NCBI GenBank assembly: GCA_031268335.1
Contig: JAIRXG010000011.1
Location: 89,290 to 153,289, forward strand
Source: Campylobacteraceae bacterium
GTDB taxonomy: Bacteria > Campylobacterota > Campylobacteria > Campylobacterales > Campylobacteraceae
DNA length: 64,000 nucleotides
Reading direction: 5' to 3'
How positions within the stretch are numbered: position 1 is the stretch's first letter; each line of letters opens with the position of its first letter. Shown here piece by piece: positions 1-8,882 of this stretch. A program made the position numbers and the translations under genes. Under the pieces are notes generated by a model that made no database searches, was not told the origin of the DNA, and worked only from the letters and a program-made list of their open reading frames with translations.

Positions 1-458
1 TTATTTATACCTTTTACGGCTTTTGCGATCCCCTCCACATTGTGACGAAGTCCTCCCGCACTTTCGCATATTTGAATACAAAGAGTGTCTATTGAGGAGT
101 TATTTTTTATTACATGTAGTATATCTTCAATGGATGCGGGAGTATCCCAATCATATTTTAGTTCCGTATATGCAATGTCAAAAGCTTTGCAAATTTTTCC
201 AAATCTTTCTCCAAATTTTCCGGCATTTATCGTTAAAGCGTGTGATTTGCAAAGGTTTGTAACGGTTGCCTCCATAGCGCCCGTTCCGCTTGAAGCAAGC
301 ATAACAACTTCAGGCATATTCATAATCTTTATCAACTTTTCTCTGACAACTTTAAAAATCTCTTCAAATTCAGGCGTTCTATGATGAATAGTCGGAACGC
401 CCATAGCTACCCTTATAGTTTCAGGAGTTGGGGTAGGTCCAGGTGTAAAAAGCAGCAT
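1..458 (-). CDS. class V aminotransferase, 5' part only (cut by window edge)
   Basis: Reading leftward from the ATG at 456-458 gives MLLFTPGPTPTPETIRVAMG and then an open frame to the window edge with no stop, so about 152 N-terminal residues are present. The opening (FTPGPTPTPE, then HHRTPEF and SSGTGAMEA) is the typical N-terminus of PLP-dependent class V aminotransferases of the serine-pyruvate / alanine-glyoxylate type, often annotated in this phylum as 'soluble hydrogenase small subunit'. The SSGTGAMEA stretch is the cofactor phosphate-binding loop; the PLP lysine lies outside the window. A purine-rich RBS (aaaggg) precedes the ATG. The exact amino donor cannot be told from this part. 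Confidence 0.8.
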   Translation of the reverse strand, partial: MLLFTPGPTPTPETIRVAMGVPTIHHRTPEFEEIFKVVREKLIKIMNMPEVVMLASSGTGAMEATVTNLCKSHALTINAGKFGERFGKICKAFDIAYTELKYDWDTPASIEDILHVIKNNSSIDTLCIQICESAGGLRHNVEGIAKAVKGIN

Positions 459-524
459 TTCAAAACCCTTTAAAAAAAATGAATTTAAATTTTACCTAAC
501 AATACCTTTGCAGCTTATAAGAGT

Positions 525-540
525 TTTGTAAATTTACAAA
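525..540. promoter_or_regulatory. 16-bp perfect palindrome in a divergent promoter region
   Basis: TTTGTAAATTTACAAA is a perfect dyad lying 66 bases from the aminotransferase start (minus) and 39 bases from the small secreted protein start (plus). Its position between two divergent genes suggests an operator, but AT-rich dyads also occur by chance and I do not recognise a named box. Confidence 0.35.
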
Positions 541-579
541 CTTTGTGTAATATTGCTCATAAAAAAATAAGGAATGTTT

Positions 580-858
580 ATGTTTAAAACAACGGCTTTT
601 TTAGTAATTTTTACTTCTATGCTTTCTGCTGTAGATTCTAACAATATACTCTTTCATTGCGAATATTATAAATCACATGTATCAGATAAAGATTACATGA
701 AATGTATAGTGGATGGTATTCTTAAAGATTCAAATGAAAATAAGAAAGAGATAGAAAAACTTAAAAAAGAAATAAAAGATATAGAAAGAGAAATGAAAGA
801 CATGAAAATAGGGATAGAAGATATGAAAAAAGAAATGGAAAAATTGAAAAAGAGATAA
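580..858 (+). CDS. small secreted coiled-coil protein, function unknown
   Basis: I prefer the ATG at 580 over the in-frame ATG at 574: the aagga Shine-Dalgarno abuts 574 but sits 6 bases ahead of 580. The 92-residue product starts with a Sec-type signal peptide (MFKTTAFLVIFTSMLSA, cleavage near residue 17). A short region with two cysteines follows, then from about residue 45 to the end an almost pure charged heptad pattern of E, K, I, M and D predicting one long helix or coiled coil. No catalytic motif is visible. It stands alone between unrelated genes. It could be a periplasmic structural or adaptor peptide; the function is not recognised. Confidence 0.6.
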   Translation: MFKTTAFLVIFTSMLSAVDSNNILFHCEYYKSHVSDKDYMKCIVDGILKDSNENKKEIEKLKKEIKDIEREMKDMKIGIEDMKKEMEKLKKR

Positions 859-1096
859 AAACAAAAATGTAGTATTTATCCAAATAATCAATGAATTTTA
901 ACTTGAGTAAAGAGGTATCTAAGACTTCACCTCTCTACCCTCCCTTCTAAAAATTCCGCTTAATCACTAAAATTTGGCTTTAAAACCATTATCGAATAAG
1001 GCACCTTGCAACGCTTTTCTTGTTTGCAATCTTTTGCTTGATTTTACAGATAGCGTGTTTTTAAGCGTTTTTTATACTCATTTTTGAGTATGAATT

Positions 1097-1667
1097 TTAA
1101 AATTTATAGCCAACAAAAAGTAAAAATGTATTTTTAGGCTCAATCTTACTATTAAGATTGTAACCATATAAATCTTCGTCTTTTTCTGCTCCGCCAAATA
1201 TACGTTGCCTAAATTCTGTACCGAAAAATAGATTGCCAAACTCCACATTTATACCCAAATTGACAGTACCAAATAGACCGCTCTCATCAAAATTCATCTC
1301 AGATACTTCATAGTTAAAAATACCGATGCCAAATCCTAAAAACGGCTTAATAGTATTATGCAAATTTTCAAAAACATAAGCGCCGCTTGCTAAAATATAA
1401 CTGGATTTGCAACCATCGCATCTAATATTGGCGTAAGAGAGTCCAAATTGTGCGTTTTGCATACGATAACCGCCGTATATATCGACTGTACCGCCTCTAT
1501 CCGAACCTTTAAGCGCTGATTCCAACGGCAGATACTTCCATTTCTGCTTGCGCACTTGACGATCCCAAACCCACTCGCGCAACAAATCCATTTTCTGTAG
1601 CAGCAAGCATATTGCAAAACAACCCCGCAGCAATTGCTGCAACCAAAACTTTCACTTTAAAACGCAT
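1097..1667 (-). pseudogene. outer-membrane beta-barrel protein, single-base frameshift
   Basis: A good start exists at 1665-1667: a taaggagg RBS, then ATG and a signal peptide (MRFKVKVLVAAIAAGLFCNM...LAA). That frame runs about 50 codons and stops at the TAA in 'gcgcttaaagg' (about 1508-1515). The rest of the protein, a glycine- and aromatic-rich small barrel ending in FLLFVGYKF with the terminal Phe typical of barrels, continues in the neighbouring frame to 1097. Removing one T from 'ctt' joins the two halves as ...GISAKGSDRGG..., giving about 189 residues. It resembles small OmpX/Opa-like porin-family barrels. It may be a genuine pseudogene or a one-base sequence error; the tract is not a long homopolymer, so slippage switching is unlikely. 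Confidence 0.75.
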
Positions 1668-1856
1668 TTGTTCCTCCTTAAAATGAACAATTTACAATGA
1701 ATAACCTCATTTAAAGACAACATTTTCCCATTCTTGCTTATATGGTCAAAATCCTAAAATTTGCTTATTTTTAAGATAACTTCACCATAGTAAATTGTGA
1801 AAGGATTACATTCTATTTAAACTTGTATTTAAATTAATCACCATAGGGAAGTAAAT

Positions 1857-2117
1857 TTGGATAAATTTTCTATTGAACCAATTGAATTTACAAGCGATGA
1901 AATAAAAGCTTTTTATAAAAATATCGATGAGAAAGTAAAAAAGTTAAGAGCTCAAAAAGGCGTAAGTCAATTGGATCTTGCTTTAGCTATCGGATTTAAA
2001 TCGGTCTCATCGGTAGCAAAACCTGAAATTCCCATAGACAACAAACATTTTAACTTAGAACACCTTTATAAAATTGCGAAGATTTTAGATGTGGAGATAA
2101 AATATTTTTTTGAGTAA
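1857..2117 (+). CDS. XRE-family helix-turn-helix regulator
   Basis: The 86-residue protein starts at TTG 1857 behind a gggaag RBS. Residues about 22-85 form a Cro/C1-type HTH: KVKKLRAQKGVSQLDLALAIG, then a recognition-helix region (FKSVSSVAKPE) and the LEHLYKIAKILDVEIKYFF ending typical of XRE domains. There is no second domain, so it should be a DNA-binding dimer with no obvious sensor. No partner toxin or phage gene is adjacent and the 587 bases downstream hold no gene, so its target is unknown. Such stand-alone XRE genes often mark mobile or accessory DNA. Confidence 0.75.
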   Translation: MDKFSIEPIEFTSDEIKAFYKNIDEKVKKLRAQKGVSQLDLALAIGFKSVSSVAKPEIPIDNKHFNLEHLYKIAKILDVEIKYFFE

Positions 2118-2704
2118 TCAAATAAAAAATCAAATCTTGGTTCAGAAAATTGCCGTATTTGACTAAAATATAAGTCAATTTGTTCTTCCTTTTAAAAATC
2201 CTCATAATCGTCATTTTATTAAGATGTACTTACATGTAAACAAAGTCTATTTTTGGTTAAAAAGCTTCAAATTACAAAATTTATCTCAAAATGATAATTA
2301 TAAAAATTATTAAATAATTTTTAGAAATATTTTAGGGGCAAATTTCGTCAGTTATAAAAGAAACTATGAATTTGCAACATTTGCAATCTTTTAGCTAATA
2401 ATAAATTATAATTTTGAGTATTTTCGGCTAGTTTGTGCCTATAAACAATCTCAACAAAAACATGTACGGACTTGATCTAATCTACAGATTTTAGATTTAC
2501 CGGTATATTGTTTTAGCTCAATTTAACCAAAAAAACTTACAAAGATTACCGGTTGATTTTATCGCCATTTTAAATATCAACGTATTTTTTTTCAATTAAC
2601 AAACTGCGGCTTCTGAATAATTATATGGCTATAATTCTTCAAGTAAGCCGCAAAGTGCATAATTTTTGATGATTTTTTCAGACATCTCGCAATCATTTAA
2701 TACT
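2118..2704. other. gene-free stretch
   Basis: This AT-rich stretch has no open frame with a convincing RBS. It contains one exact TACATGTA (2231) and two nearby ACCGGT-type hexamers around 2500 and 2550, neither in a recognisable structure. Confidence 0.5.
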
Positions 2705-3544
2705 CTAAAGTATCACACTTTTATGCTCGTCGAACTTAAAAAATACACCCTTGATAGCTTTCTCATTTCTGTTTAACGCGTCTATTGTCATCATGTCTTC
2801 TTTGCTTAATTCAAAATCAAAAATAGCAGCGTTCTCTTTTATTCGTTCTACATGTAGCGATTTTGGTATGGGAACGATACCGTTTTGCAAATGCCATCTC
2901 AAAACCACTTGAGCAGATGTTTTGCCATGTTTTTTAGCAATAGCGACAATTTGCGGTATGTTTAATATTTTAGCTCGTCCAAGCGGAGAATAAGCTTCAA
3001 TCACGATATTCTCTTTTTTGCAAAACTCGTGAGTCTCTTTTTGAGACAAAATCGGATGAACTTCTATCTGATTTACCGACGGTTTGATTTTAGCTGTTTT
3101 AAAAATTTCACGCAAATGATATTCATAAAAATTGCTAACTCCGATAGCTTTGGCAAGCCCATCCTCGTAAATTTTCTCCATAGCTTTCCAAGTATCGTTT
3201 AGCTTGCCGGCTACAGGCCAATGAATGAGATATAGATCTACATAATCAAGCCCAAGCTTTTTCAAACTATTTTCGCAAGCCCTCAATGTAGTGTCATAAC
3301 CTTGTTCTTCATTCCAAACCTTTGTAGTTACAAAAACTTCATCTCTATTTGCATCTTTAAAAGCTTCGCCGACACCTTTTTCGTTATCATAAATAGCAGC
3401 CGTATCTATGAGTCGATATCCTGCGTTTATAGCTTCTTTAACGGTATTAGCAACATCGCGACCATCTTTTATTTGCCAAACTCCAAAACCAAAAATAGGC
3501 ATTTTCACACCGTTGTTTAAAGTAACTGTACTTTTGATATTCAT
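2705..3544 (-). CDS. aldo/keto reductase (AKR5-like, DkgA/YtbE type)
   Basis: A 279-residue TIM-barrel NADPH-dependent carbonyl reductase. The family signatures are in order: LNNGVKMPIFGFGVWQ at the N-terminus, then AGYRLIDTAAIYDNE carrying Asp47 and Tyr52, Lys75 in TTKVWN, and His108 in YLIHWP. These are the four catalytic residues. The cofactor segment IPKSLHVERIKEN is near residue 230. Length and motifs match 2,5-diketo-gluconate / methylglyoxal reductases, which act on many small aldehydes, so the physiological substrate cannot be named. It follows the T2SS operon by 64 bases but has its own -10 box and a strong ggagg RBS, so it is probably a separate unit. Confidence 0.9.
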   Translation of the reverse strand: MNIKSTVTLNNGVKMPIFGFGVWQIKDGRDVANTVKEAINAGYRLIDTAAIYDNEKGVGEAFKDANRDEVFVTTKVWNEEQGYDTTLRACENSLKKLGLDYVDLYLIHWPVAGKLNDTWKAMEKIYEDGLAKAIGVSNFYEYHLREIFKTAKIKPSVNQIEVHPILSQKETHEFCKKENIVIEAYSPLGRAKILNIPQIVAIAKKHGKTSAQVVLRWHLQNGIVPIPKSLHVERIKENAAIFDFELSKEDMMTIDALNRNEKAIKGVFFKFDEHKSVIL

Positions 3545-3569
3545 ATCAGCCTCCGCAATAGTTTTTGAA

Positions 3570-3575
3570 ATTATA
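3570..3575 (-). promoter_or_regulatory. -10 box for the aldo/keto reductase gene
   Basis: A perfect TATAAT on the minus strand (attata on the plus strand), 25 bases from the ATG, followed by the gcggagg RBS. As usual in this phylum no clear -35 box is seen. Confidence 0.6.
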
Positions 3576-3608
3576 CCATTTTAAAAATTAGGTAGTTTGA
3601 TTGTTTTT

Positions 3609-4136
3609 TTATATACTATTGTTGGAATTGGCAGGGATTTGAGGTAAAGATACTTGAAATATAGTAAATTTTTCTTTGCTTTGATAGCTGATAAGATAAG
3701 AGCTTCTGCTTTCATATATGCGAAAAAGAGTTACATTTTCCATAAGCTTATCTACTTTGACGCGTTCTACAGCATCATAAGTTAAAGGTATATCTTCGAA
3801 CTCTCTTGATTCTATTCTGTATAAAGAGTCATCTTTAACAAAATACGTTACATGTGGATTTATCATCGCATGAATAGAATTTTTGGTGCGCAAACGAAAT
3901 ACGTCAAATTCTTCGCTGTTTGTTATGTTTGAAACAGCGTATATATCCGTTTGTAAAAAAAGATCGTTATAAAAAAGTTTCACTATTTTTTGTTCTTTCG
4001 TATCATCTTCATAACGCAAAGAACTGATGTCATTGCTCTTTTGCATAGTATTTATGGCTTGATACATGTATATGGCTATAATAGAAAATATAGCTATCGA
4101 TATAACTACTTCTATGAGCGTAAAAGCCCTTTTCAC
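3609..4136 (-). CDS. gspJ: type II secretion minor pseudopilin, GspJ-like
   Basis: The start is GTG at 4136, overlapping the gspI stop as GTGA. The 175-residue product opens with a prepilin signal of the class processed by the type IV prepilin peptidase: short basic leader KRA, then FTLIEVVISIAIFSIIAIYM with the required Glu at +5 and a hydrophobic helix. The remainder is a mostly beta globular domain. It is the last gene of the T2SS operon, where J-type tip pseudopilins are commonly found next to I. The assignment J rather than H or I rests on order and size, not on a unique motif. Confidence 0.7.
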   Translation of the reverse strand: MKRAFTLIEVVISIAIFSIIAIYMYQAINTMQKSNDISSLRYEDDTKEQKIVKLFYNDLFLQTDIYAVSNITNSEEFDVFRLRTKNSIHAMINPHVTYFVKDDSLYRIESREFEDIPLTYDAVERVKVDKLMENVTLFRIYESRSSYLISYQSKEKFTIFQVSLPQIPANSNNSI

Positions 4137-4561
4137 ATGTTAGCCTTTATCTCGTATCCTAATGTGTTCACATCGTTTATACTTGCGCTGATTTTATTTA
4201 TGACAAACTCTATTTTTGGTATGTCGTTTAAAGTCCTCTCTATTTCTTTGCTATCCGCTAAATCCATACTAAATATCTCTTCGCTTTCACATGTAAGGTT
4301 TTGTTCTTTTAGGGCAGATATGAGGTCATCGTCTCTTATTGCAAATTTGGTTTTAATAACATCGTACAGATTATCATCAACATCACTGCTACAAACATCA
4401 TTTAAAAGCGCAAAAGAAAAAAGAGAGTTCGCCTCATTTTTTACTTTTGCGTAATTTATAAGTTTTGAACTATTCGAACTCACTTTCAAAAGTCCAAGAC
4501 CTGCTGTAAATACTATGGCAACCGCTATTAAAACCTCTACGAGCGTAAAAGCTTTAATCAT
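4133..4561 (-). CDS. gspI: type II secretion minor pseudopilin, GspI-like
   Basis: A 142-residue protein with a prepilin leader (MIKA, then FTLVEVLIAVAIVFTAGLGLLK), Glu at +5 of the mature form and a hydrophobic N-terminal helix, followed by a small acidic globular domain with two cysteines. Its ATG lies inside the end of gspE (8-base overlap), so translation is probably coupled. It should be part of the I-J-K tip complex that starts the pseudopilus. Identification as GspI follows the neighbour order E-I-J and the FTLVEVL(I/V)A opening common in GspI. Confidence 0.7.
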   Translation of the reverse strand: MIKAFTLVEVLIAVAIVFTAGLGLLKVSSNSSKLINYAKVKNEANSLFSFALLNDVCSSDVDDNLYDVIKTKFAIRDDDLISALKEQNLTCESEEIFSMDLADSKEIERTLNDIPKIEFVINKISASINDVNTLGYEIKANM

Positions 4562-6080
4562 CCTTTATTCCAATCCTTATAGCTTCGTCAAGCGATATTT
4601 TGCCATCATACAATAGTTGTCTTAATCTATGCGAGAGAAATACCATACCATTTTCTCTGGAAAAAGAGCGGATTTGATAATCGTTTGTCGTAGTCTTAAG
4701 TATCGTTTTTATCTCATCGTTCATTACAAGCAATTCTCCTACCGCTTGTCTTCCTATATATCCAGTATAACCACACTTCTTGCAGCCATTAGCTTTATAA
4801 ATAACGGTATCTTTTTCGATTGAAAATTGATTTGCGTAATCTTCGGCTATCTTATCTTCCGTTTTGCAATGAGGGCATAATAATCGCACCAATCTTTGAG
4901 CCAACACAGCAAGCAGTGTGGAAGAGATTAGAAACGGTTCTATTTTCATATCCACAAGTCTTGTTATAGCAGCGGTAGCGTTATTAGTATGCAGCGTAGA
5001 TAAAACCAAATGTCCGGTAAGAGCGGCTTGCGTAGCTATGGAAGCGGTTTCATTATCGCGTATCTCGCCAACCATAACTATATCCGGATCTTGTCTTAAT
5101 ATAGAACGAAGTCCAGCTGCAAATGTAAGTCCCACTTTGCTATTCACTTGAATTTGATTTATATTGTTTGTCTTGTATTCTACCGGATCTTCTATAGTGA
5201 TGATATTTTTTTCGGATGAAGCCAATCTTTGTAAAAACGAATGCAAGGTAGTTGACTTGCCGCTGCCGGTAGGTCCTGTTACCAAAATAATTCCGTGCGA
5301 GTATTGTAAAATATCGTTTAACCCGTCTATCAAATCATCGGTAAATCCAAGCTCAAGTAATGATGGGATTTGCGTAGAATCCATCAAAATACGCATAACG
5401 ACTCTCTCGCCATAATATACGGGCAATATAGATACACGAATATCCAATGTTCGTCCGGCTATTTTTATCTGCGTTCTGCCGTCTTGTGGAATACGTTTTT
5501 CAGAAATATCAAGATTTGATATAACTTTTATACGGCTTATAACAAGATTTAAAATATTTTTCTCAAGTTCTATATGTTTTGTAAGCACACCGTCTATACG
5601 AAAACGTATTTCGCCTTTAAACTCATGCATCTCTATATGGATATCGCTTGAGCGTTTTTTAATGGCTTGATAAAAAAGAGAGTTTACAAATTTAATAATC
5701 GGCGCGGATTCTTCGGATGTTAAAATATCGCCGGAATTTCTTAAAAACTCCGTTAAATTCATATTTTCATCAACACTAGCTTCTTCTTCGGCATTTTTAT
5801 CTATAGAACCAAGCTCTTTATCCGTTCTAAGTTCCAAAAATTTATTTAAAAGCCTATCGTAAGACTCTTCGTCTAAAAATACTACTCTATATTCCAAGCC
5901 TTGTTTGGACAGATATTCAAAAGCAACATCCATATAGTTTTCCGTAATGCATGCACATAGAATATTGTCTATTTTTGAAAAAAGCACATAGTTCTTAAGA
6001 GCTATATTAAGCTCTTCAGTCCCAATTTCAAACGGCTCTAAATTCGTATCATGAATATACTCTATATCGTCCATTACCAT
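4554..6080 (-). CDS. gspE: type II secretion assembly ATPase GspE
   Basis: A 508-residue cytoplasmic ATPase that powers pseudopilus assembly. Residues 1-100 form an N1E-like domain. The core has Walker A GPTGSGKSTT (269-278), the Asp box near ITIEDPVEY (295-302), Walker B IVMVGEIRD (334-342) and a His box in STLHTNNA. A zinc-binding tetracysteine, CPHC at 402-405 and CKKC at 433-436, is typical of GspE/PilB. The ATG overlaps the gspD stop by one base (TAATG). All catalytic residues are intact, so the secretion motor looks functional. PilB-type pilus ATPases share these motifs; the secretin and pseudopilin neighbours favour T2SS. Confidence 0.93.
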   Translation of the reverse strand: MVMDDIEYIHDTNLEPFEIGTEELNIALKNYVLFSKIDNILCACITENYMDVAFEYLSKQGLEYRVVFLDEESYDRLLNKFLELRTDKELGSIDKNAEEEASVDENMNLTEFLRNSGDILTSEESAPIIKFVNSLFYQAIKKRSSDIHIEMHEFKGEIRFRIDGVLTKHIELEKNILNLVISRIKVISNLDISEKRIPQDGRTQIKIAGRTLDIRVSILPVYYGERVVMRILMDSTQIPSLLELGFTDDLIDGLNDILQYSHGIILVTGPTGSGKSTTLHSFLQRLASSEKNIITIEDPVEYKTNNINQIQVNSKVGLTFAAGLRSILRQDPDIVMVGEIRDNETASIATQAALTGHLVLSTLHTNNATAAITRLVDMKIEPFLISSTLLAVLAQRLVRLLCPHCKTEDKIAEDYANQFSIEKDTVIYKANGCKKCGYTGYIGRQAVGELLVMNDEIKTILKTTTNDYQIRSFSRENGMVFLSHRLRQLLYDGKISLDEAIRIGIKDD

Positions 6081-8068
6081 TAAGAACCATCTCCTTTACG
6101 TATTACCGTACTCCAGTACTCGTCGCTGCCGAATTGTACATTACTACTGCTACTTGTGCTGCTCTTTTTCTTTTTGGGCTCCAAAATATTGTCTACTTTC
6201 TTTTGAAGCTCTTCTCCTAATTGTTTACTGTAAAAATCTTGAAGTTGGTCAAGTTCTGATAATTGCGCTCTTAATTGCGATAATTCATCGCTTGAATTTA
6301 CTATATATGGAGTTAAAACGATGATGATATTTAATTGGTCATTAACATCGGTTGTATGCGTAAAAAGGCGTCCTAAGAGCGGTATATCTCCCAAAAGCGG
6401 AACTTTCGCATCATTTTCGGTAGCTTTATTACGGATAAGTCCTCCCACTATAACGCTTTCTCCATGTTTTACTATAGCTCTTGTGGATACCTCTCTTTTT
6501 GTTGTGGTAGGCATACCGCTATCTCCACCGCTGCCATCCAAAACATCTTCCACCGTAGCTTCTATTTGAAGAGTAACTTTTCCATCATTTGCTATTCGCG
6601 GTTTTACTTGTAATGTTAAACCTATGTCTTCTCTTGTATATGTATTTCTAGTCAAATCAGTAGTGCTATCCGAATTGGTAGCACTTGTTATGATAGATTG
6701 GGTTTGCCCTACATATATTTTAGATTCCATATTGTTTAAACATAAAACCGAAGGCTCTGAAATAATATTCGCCGCGCCGTTTGTTTTCAAAAAATCTATA
6801 GAAGCGCCAAGAGCAAGACCTGACTTAATATCCCCTATGTTTATAGCCGAGCTTAATACCGGCGATAGAGCAAGCGCGCTTCCCCCCATATTCATAGCAA
6901 ATGTATAAAGCCCGTCTGATGTAGCCCTTCCTCCTTCAAGTCCATATTTTACTCCAACCTTTTGCGAAGCAACTTCGCTAATCTCAACAATTCTCGCTTT
7001 CACAAAAACTTGCTTTTGTTCTTTGTCAAGTTCGGTCACTATATTTTTTATAATTTCATAATCTTTTTGAGTAGCAAAAACAACGATAGAATTACTAGCC
7101 TCATCTAAAGAAAATATCGGCTTATTCGCATCATTTGCTTTTAAAGTTTGCGTCGTTTGATTTGCTAAACCACTAGCAGAAGATGCTGCTGTCAATACAT
7201 TTGAAGAGATAAGTTCGCTTATTACTTTATGAATATCTTTAGCTTCGGTATTGTTTAACTGTATAACTTTTGTCACCATCTGTAATGACTCTTGTCCTTT
7301 ATCCAGATTGGCTACAATCTCTCTTAATTTCTTCATATTTGCCGATGAACCGACGGCGATAATTCCATTGTCTGCCTTATTTTCATATAATGTCACTCTC
7401 TCGCTCTCAACTTTCTCATTAAAAACACTTCTTGAGATTGACTGTAGTGTTGCGAAAACTTGTTCTATATTAGCATTGTACATTTTAACAAACGCTACTT
7501 CAGAAGCAACGTTTTGCTCCATAAGAGCTATAACTTTTCTTACAGTTTCTATATTTTTAGGGAAATCCGTTATAACAATCATATTGTTTTCTCTAACGGT
7601 CGTAATTTTTGCAGCTATGGAGGCAAGGTGTCTTATTTTGCTTACGACCTCATCAACATTCAACCCCTTAATGTTTATGGTTTGCGTAACCATTTGCGTA
7701 TAACGTGTAGCTGATTTGCCCGTTAGCGGCAAGTTATATTGCGAAGCTATATTGCTTCTTACTACCTCCATGTATGTGCCGTGATCTACCATAGTGTAGC
7801 CTTTTGCGGCAAGAACGGATTGGAGTATATATGGTAAATCCTGTTTGTCCACAGGCGTTGTGGAAACAAATTCTACTTTACCGCCGATAGCATCTTGAAG
7901 CAATATGTTTTTGTTCAAAACATTTGACACGAGCTTTACAAAATCCGTAACCTCCAAATCTCTAAAGTTTATCTCAATAGTTGAGTTATCTGGAGCGGTA
8001 TTGCCGATACTTTGGGCATTTAAGCTCATAGCCAAAATCATGCATGTAACTATCTTAATAAATTTCAT
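6080..8068 (-). CDS. gspD: type II secretion secretin GspD
   Basis: The start is ATG 8068, 7 bases after a gggag RBS; an upstream in-frame ATG (8089) lacks support. The 662-residue product has a Sec signal (MKFIKIVTCMILAMSLNA), an N0 domain (INFRDLEVTDFVKLVSNVLN), repeated N1-N3 secretin modules, and the C-terminal secretin channel with VGQTQS, LTLQVKPRI and SVIVGGLIRNK...VPLLGDIPLLGRLF. A serine-rich tail ends the protein. It forms the outer-membrane gate of the T2SS. No pilotin gene is visible nearby. It lies between gspC and gspE in the operon. Confidence 0.93.
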   Translation of the reverse strand: MKFIKIVTCMILAMSLNAQSIGNTAPDNSTIEINFRDLEVTDFVKLVSNVLNKNILLQDAIGGKVEFVSTTPVDKQDLPYILQSVLAAKGYTMVDHGTYMEVVRSNIASQYNLPLTGKSATRYTQMVTQTINIKGLNVDEVVSKIRHLASIAAKITTVRENNMIVITDFPKNIETVRKVIALMEQNVASEVAFVKMYNANIEQVFATLQSISRSVFNEKVESERVTLYENKADNGIIAVGSSANMKKLREIVANLDKGQESLQMVTKVIQLNNTEAKDIHKVISELISSNVLTAASSASGLANQTTQTLKANDANKPIFSLDEASNSIVVFATQKDYEIIKNIVTELDKEQKQVFVKARIVEISEVASQKVGVKYGLEGGRATSDGLYTFAMNMGGSALALSPVLSSAINIGDIKSGLALGASIDFLKTNGAANIISEPSVLCLNNMESKIYVGQTQSIITSATNSDSTTDLTRNTYTREDIGLTLQVKPRIANDGKVTLQIEATVEDVLDGSGGDSGMPTTTKREVSTRAIVKHGESVIVGGLIRNKATENDAKVPLLGDIPLLGRLFTHTTDVNDQLNIIIVLTPYIVNSSDELSQLRAQLSELDQLQDFYSKQLGEELQKKVDNILEPKKKKSSTSSSSNVQFGSDEYWSTVIRKGDGS

Positions 8069-8882
8069 ATTCAAACTCCCTCTTTTCATTGTTTCTCATA
8101 ACCTCCACTTTCACTCTATTATAAGATCTGGCATTATCATAAATCTCAAGAACGCTTGAGTAATTATCAAGTCTAATTCCGTTAAAACTTTGTATTATGT
8201 CTCCCGCGCGAATACCAAGTTTTGCCAAAGGCGAGTTTCTGCTAACGCTAACTACTCTAAAGCCGTCCAGCTTGCCGTCTTTCATAACTTCTTTAAAGCC
8301 CATGTTTTTAAATATCGCATCAGGATTTGTCATAATTTCATCTATTTCGATTCTTCTTATGATATTCGTATACTCTTCGCTTTGCTGCTGAGGAAGCTGT
8401 TGCTTAATGCCCGTATTTGCAAATCTATTAACCGGTTGTGTTGGCGCGGTAAGAGAGTTGAGCGTACTTTTCGCAAAACCAATCCATACTTCTCTACCGT
8501 TTTCCAAAAGAGAGACGCTATCGGACTTTATTTCGTTCACACGATACTGTTTATATGTATCACCTGTTTTTAGCACCTCTGAAAAGCTACCGTCGTTAAT
8601 GACAGCAAAAGCATTTTCACCGCTGCTCTCTTTATAAATCGCTAAAAGCTTCAAACTGCCCACCTGTGTAACTTGAACATTTGAGGCAGTAAACCCTTGA
8701 TTTGCATATGATGTCGGACTGTAAACATTAAAGTTTATAATATCTTTGTTACTATAACTAGTTTCTACTCCACTTTTCGGAAGAAAAATAAAAAAAACCA
8801 ACGCTATACTTTTCGCCACAACTATACAAATTAAAATTTTAAAAATAAGATTCAACGTTTTGTTATCTAAGAGAAGATTCAT
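8055..8882 (-). CDS. gspC: type II secretion inner-membrane/PDZ protein GspC
   Basis: The start is taken at ATG 8882 because a gggag RBS lies 7 bases ahead. The 275-residue product has a short cytoplasmic tail, one transmembrane helix (about residues 11-33), a beta-rich homology region (about 60-130), a proline/glutamine linker, and a C-terminal PDZ domain (about 195-275; GFRVVSVSRNSPLAKLGIRA then GDIIQSFNGIRL). This is the GspC layout, linking the inner-membrane platform to the secretin. It overlaps the end of the GspN-like gene by 20 bases and the start of gspD by 14. Sequence conservation of GspC is low, so domain order and position carry the call. Confidence 0.85.
   Translation of the reverse strand: MNLLLDNKTLNLIFKILICIVVAKSIALVFFIFLPKSGVETSYSNKDIINFNVYSPTSYANQGFTASNVQVTQVGSLKLLAIYKESSGENAFAVINDGSFSEVLKTGDTYKQYRVNEIKSDSVSLLENGREVWIGFAKSTLNSLTAPTQPVNRFANTGIKQQLPQQQSEEYTNIIRRIEIDEIMTNPDAIFKNMGFKEVMKDGKLDGFRVVSVSRNSPLAKLGIRAGDIIQSFNGIRLDNYSSVLEIYDNARSYNRVKVEVMRNNEKREFEYEIY

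Noticed and set aside
1070..1095. Hairpin ATACTCA-TTTT-TGAGTAT after the barrel gene as terminator
   Set aside because: No T-run follows it on the minus strand, so it cannot be called a terminator with confidence.
2280..2330. Fur-box-like AT repeat (GATAATTATAAAAATTATTAA)
   Set aside because: Poor match to the 7-1-7 pattern and no gene start within reach.
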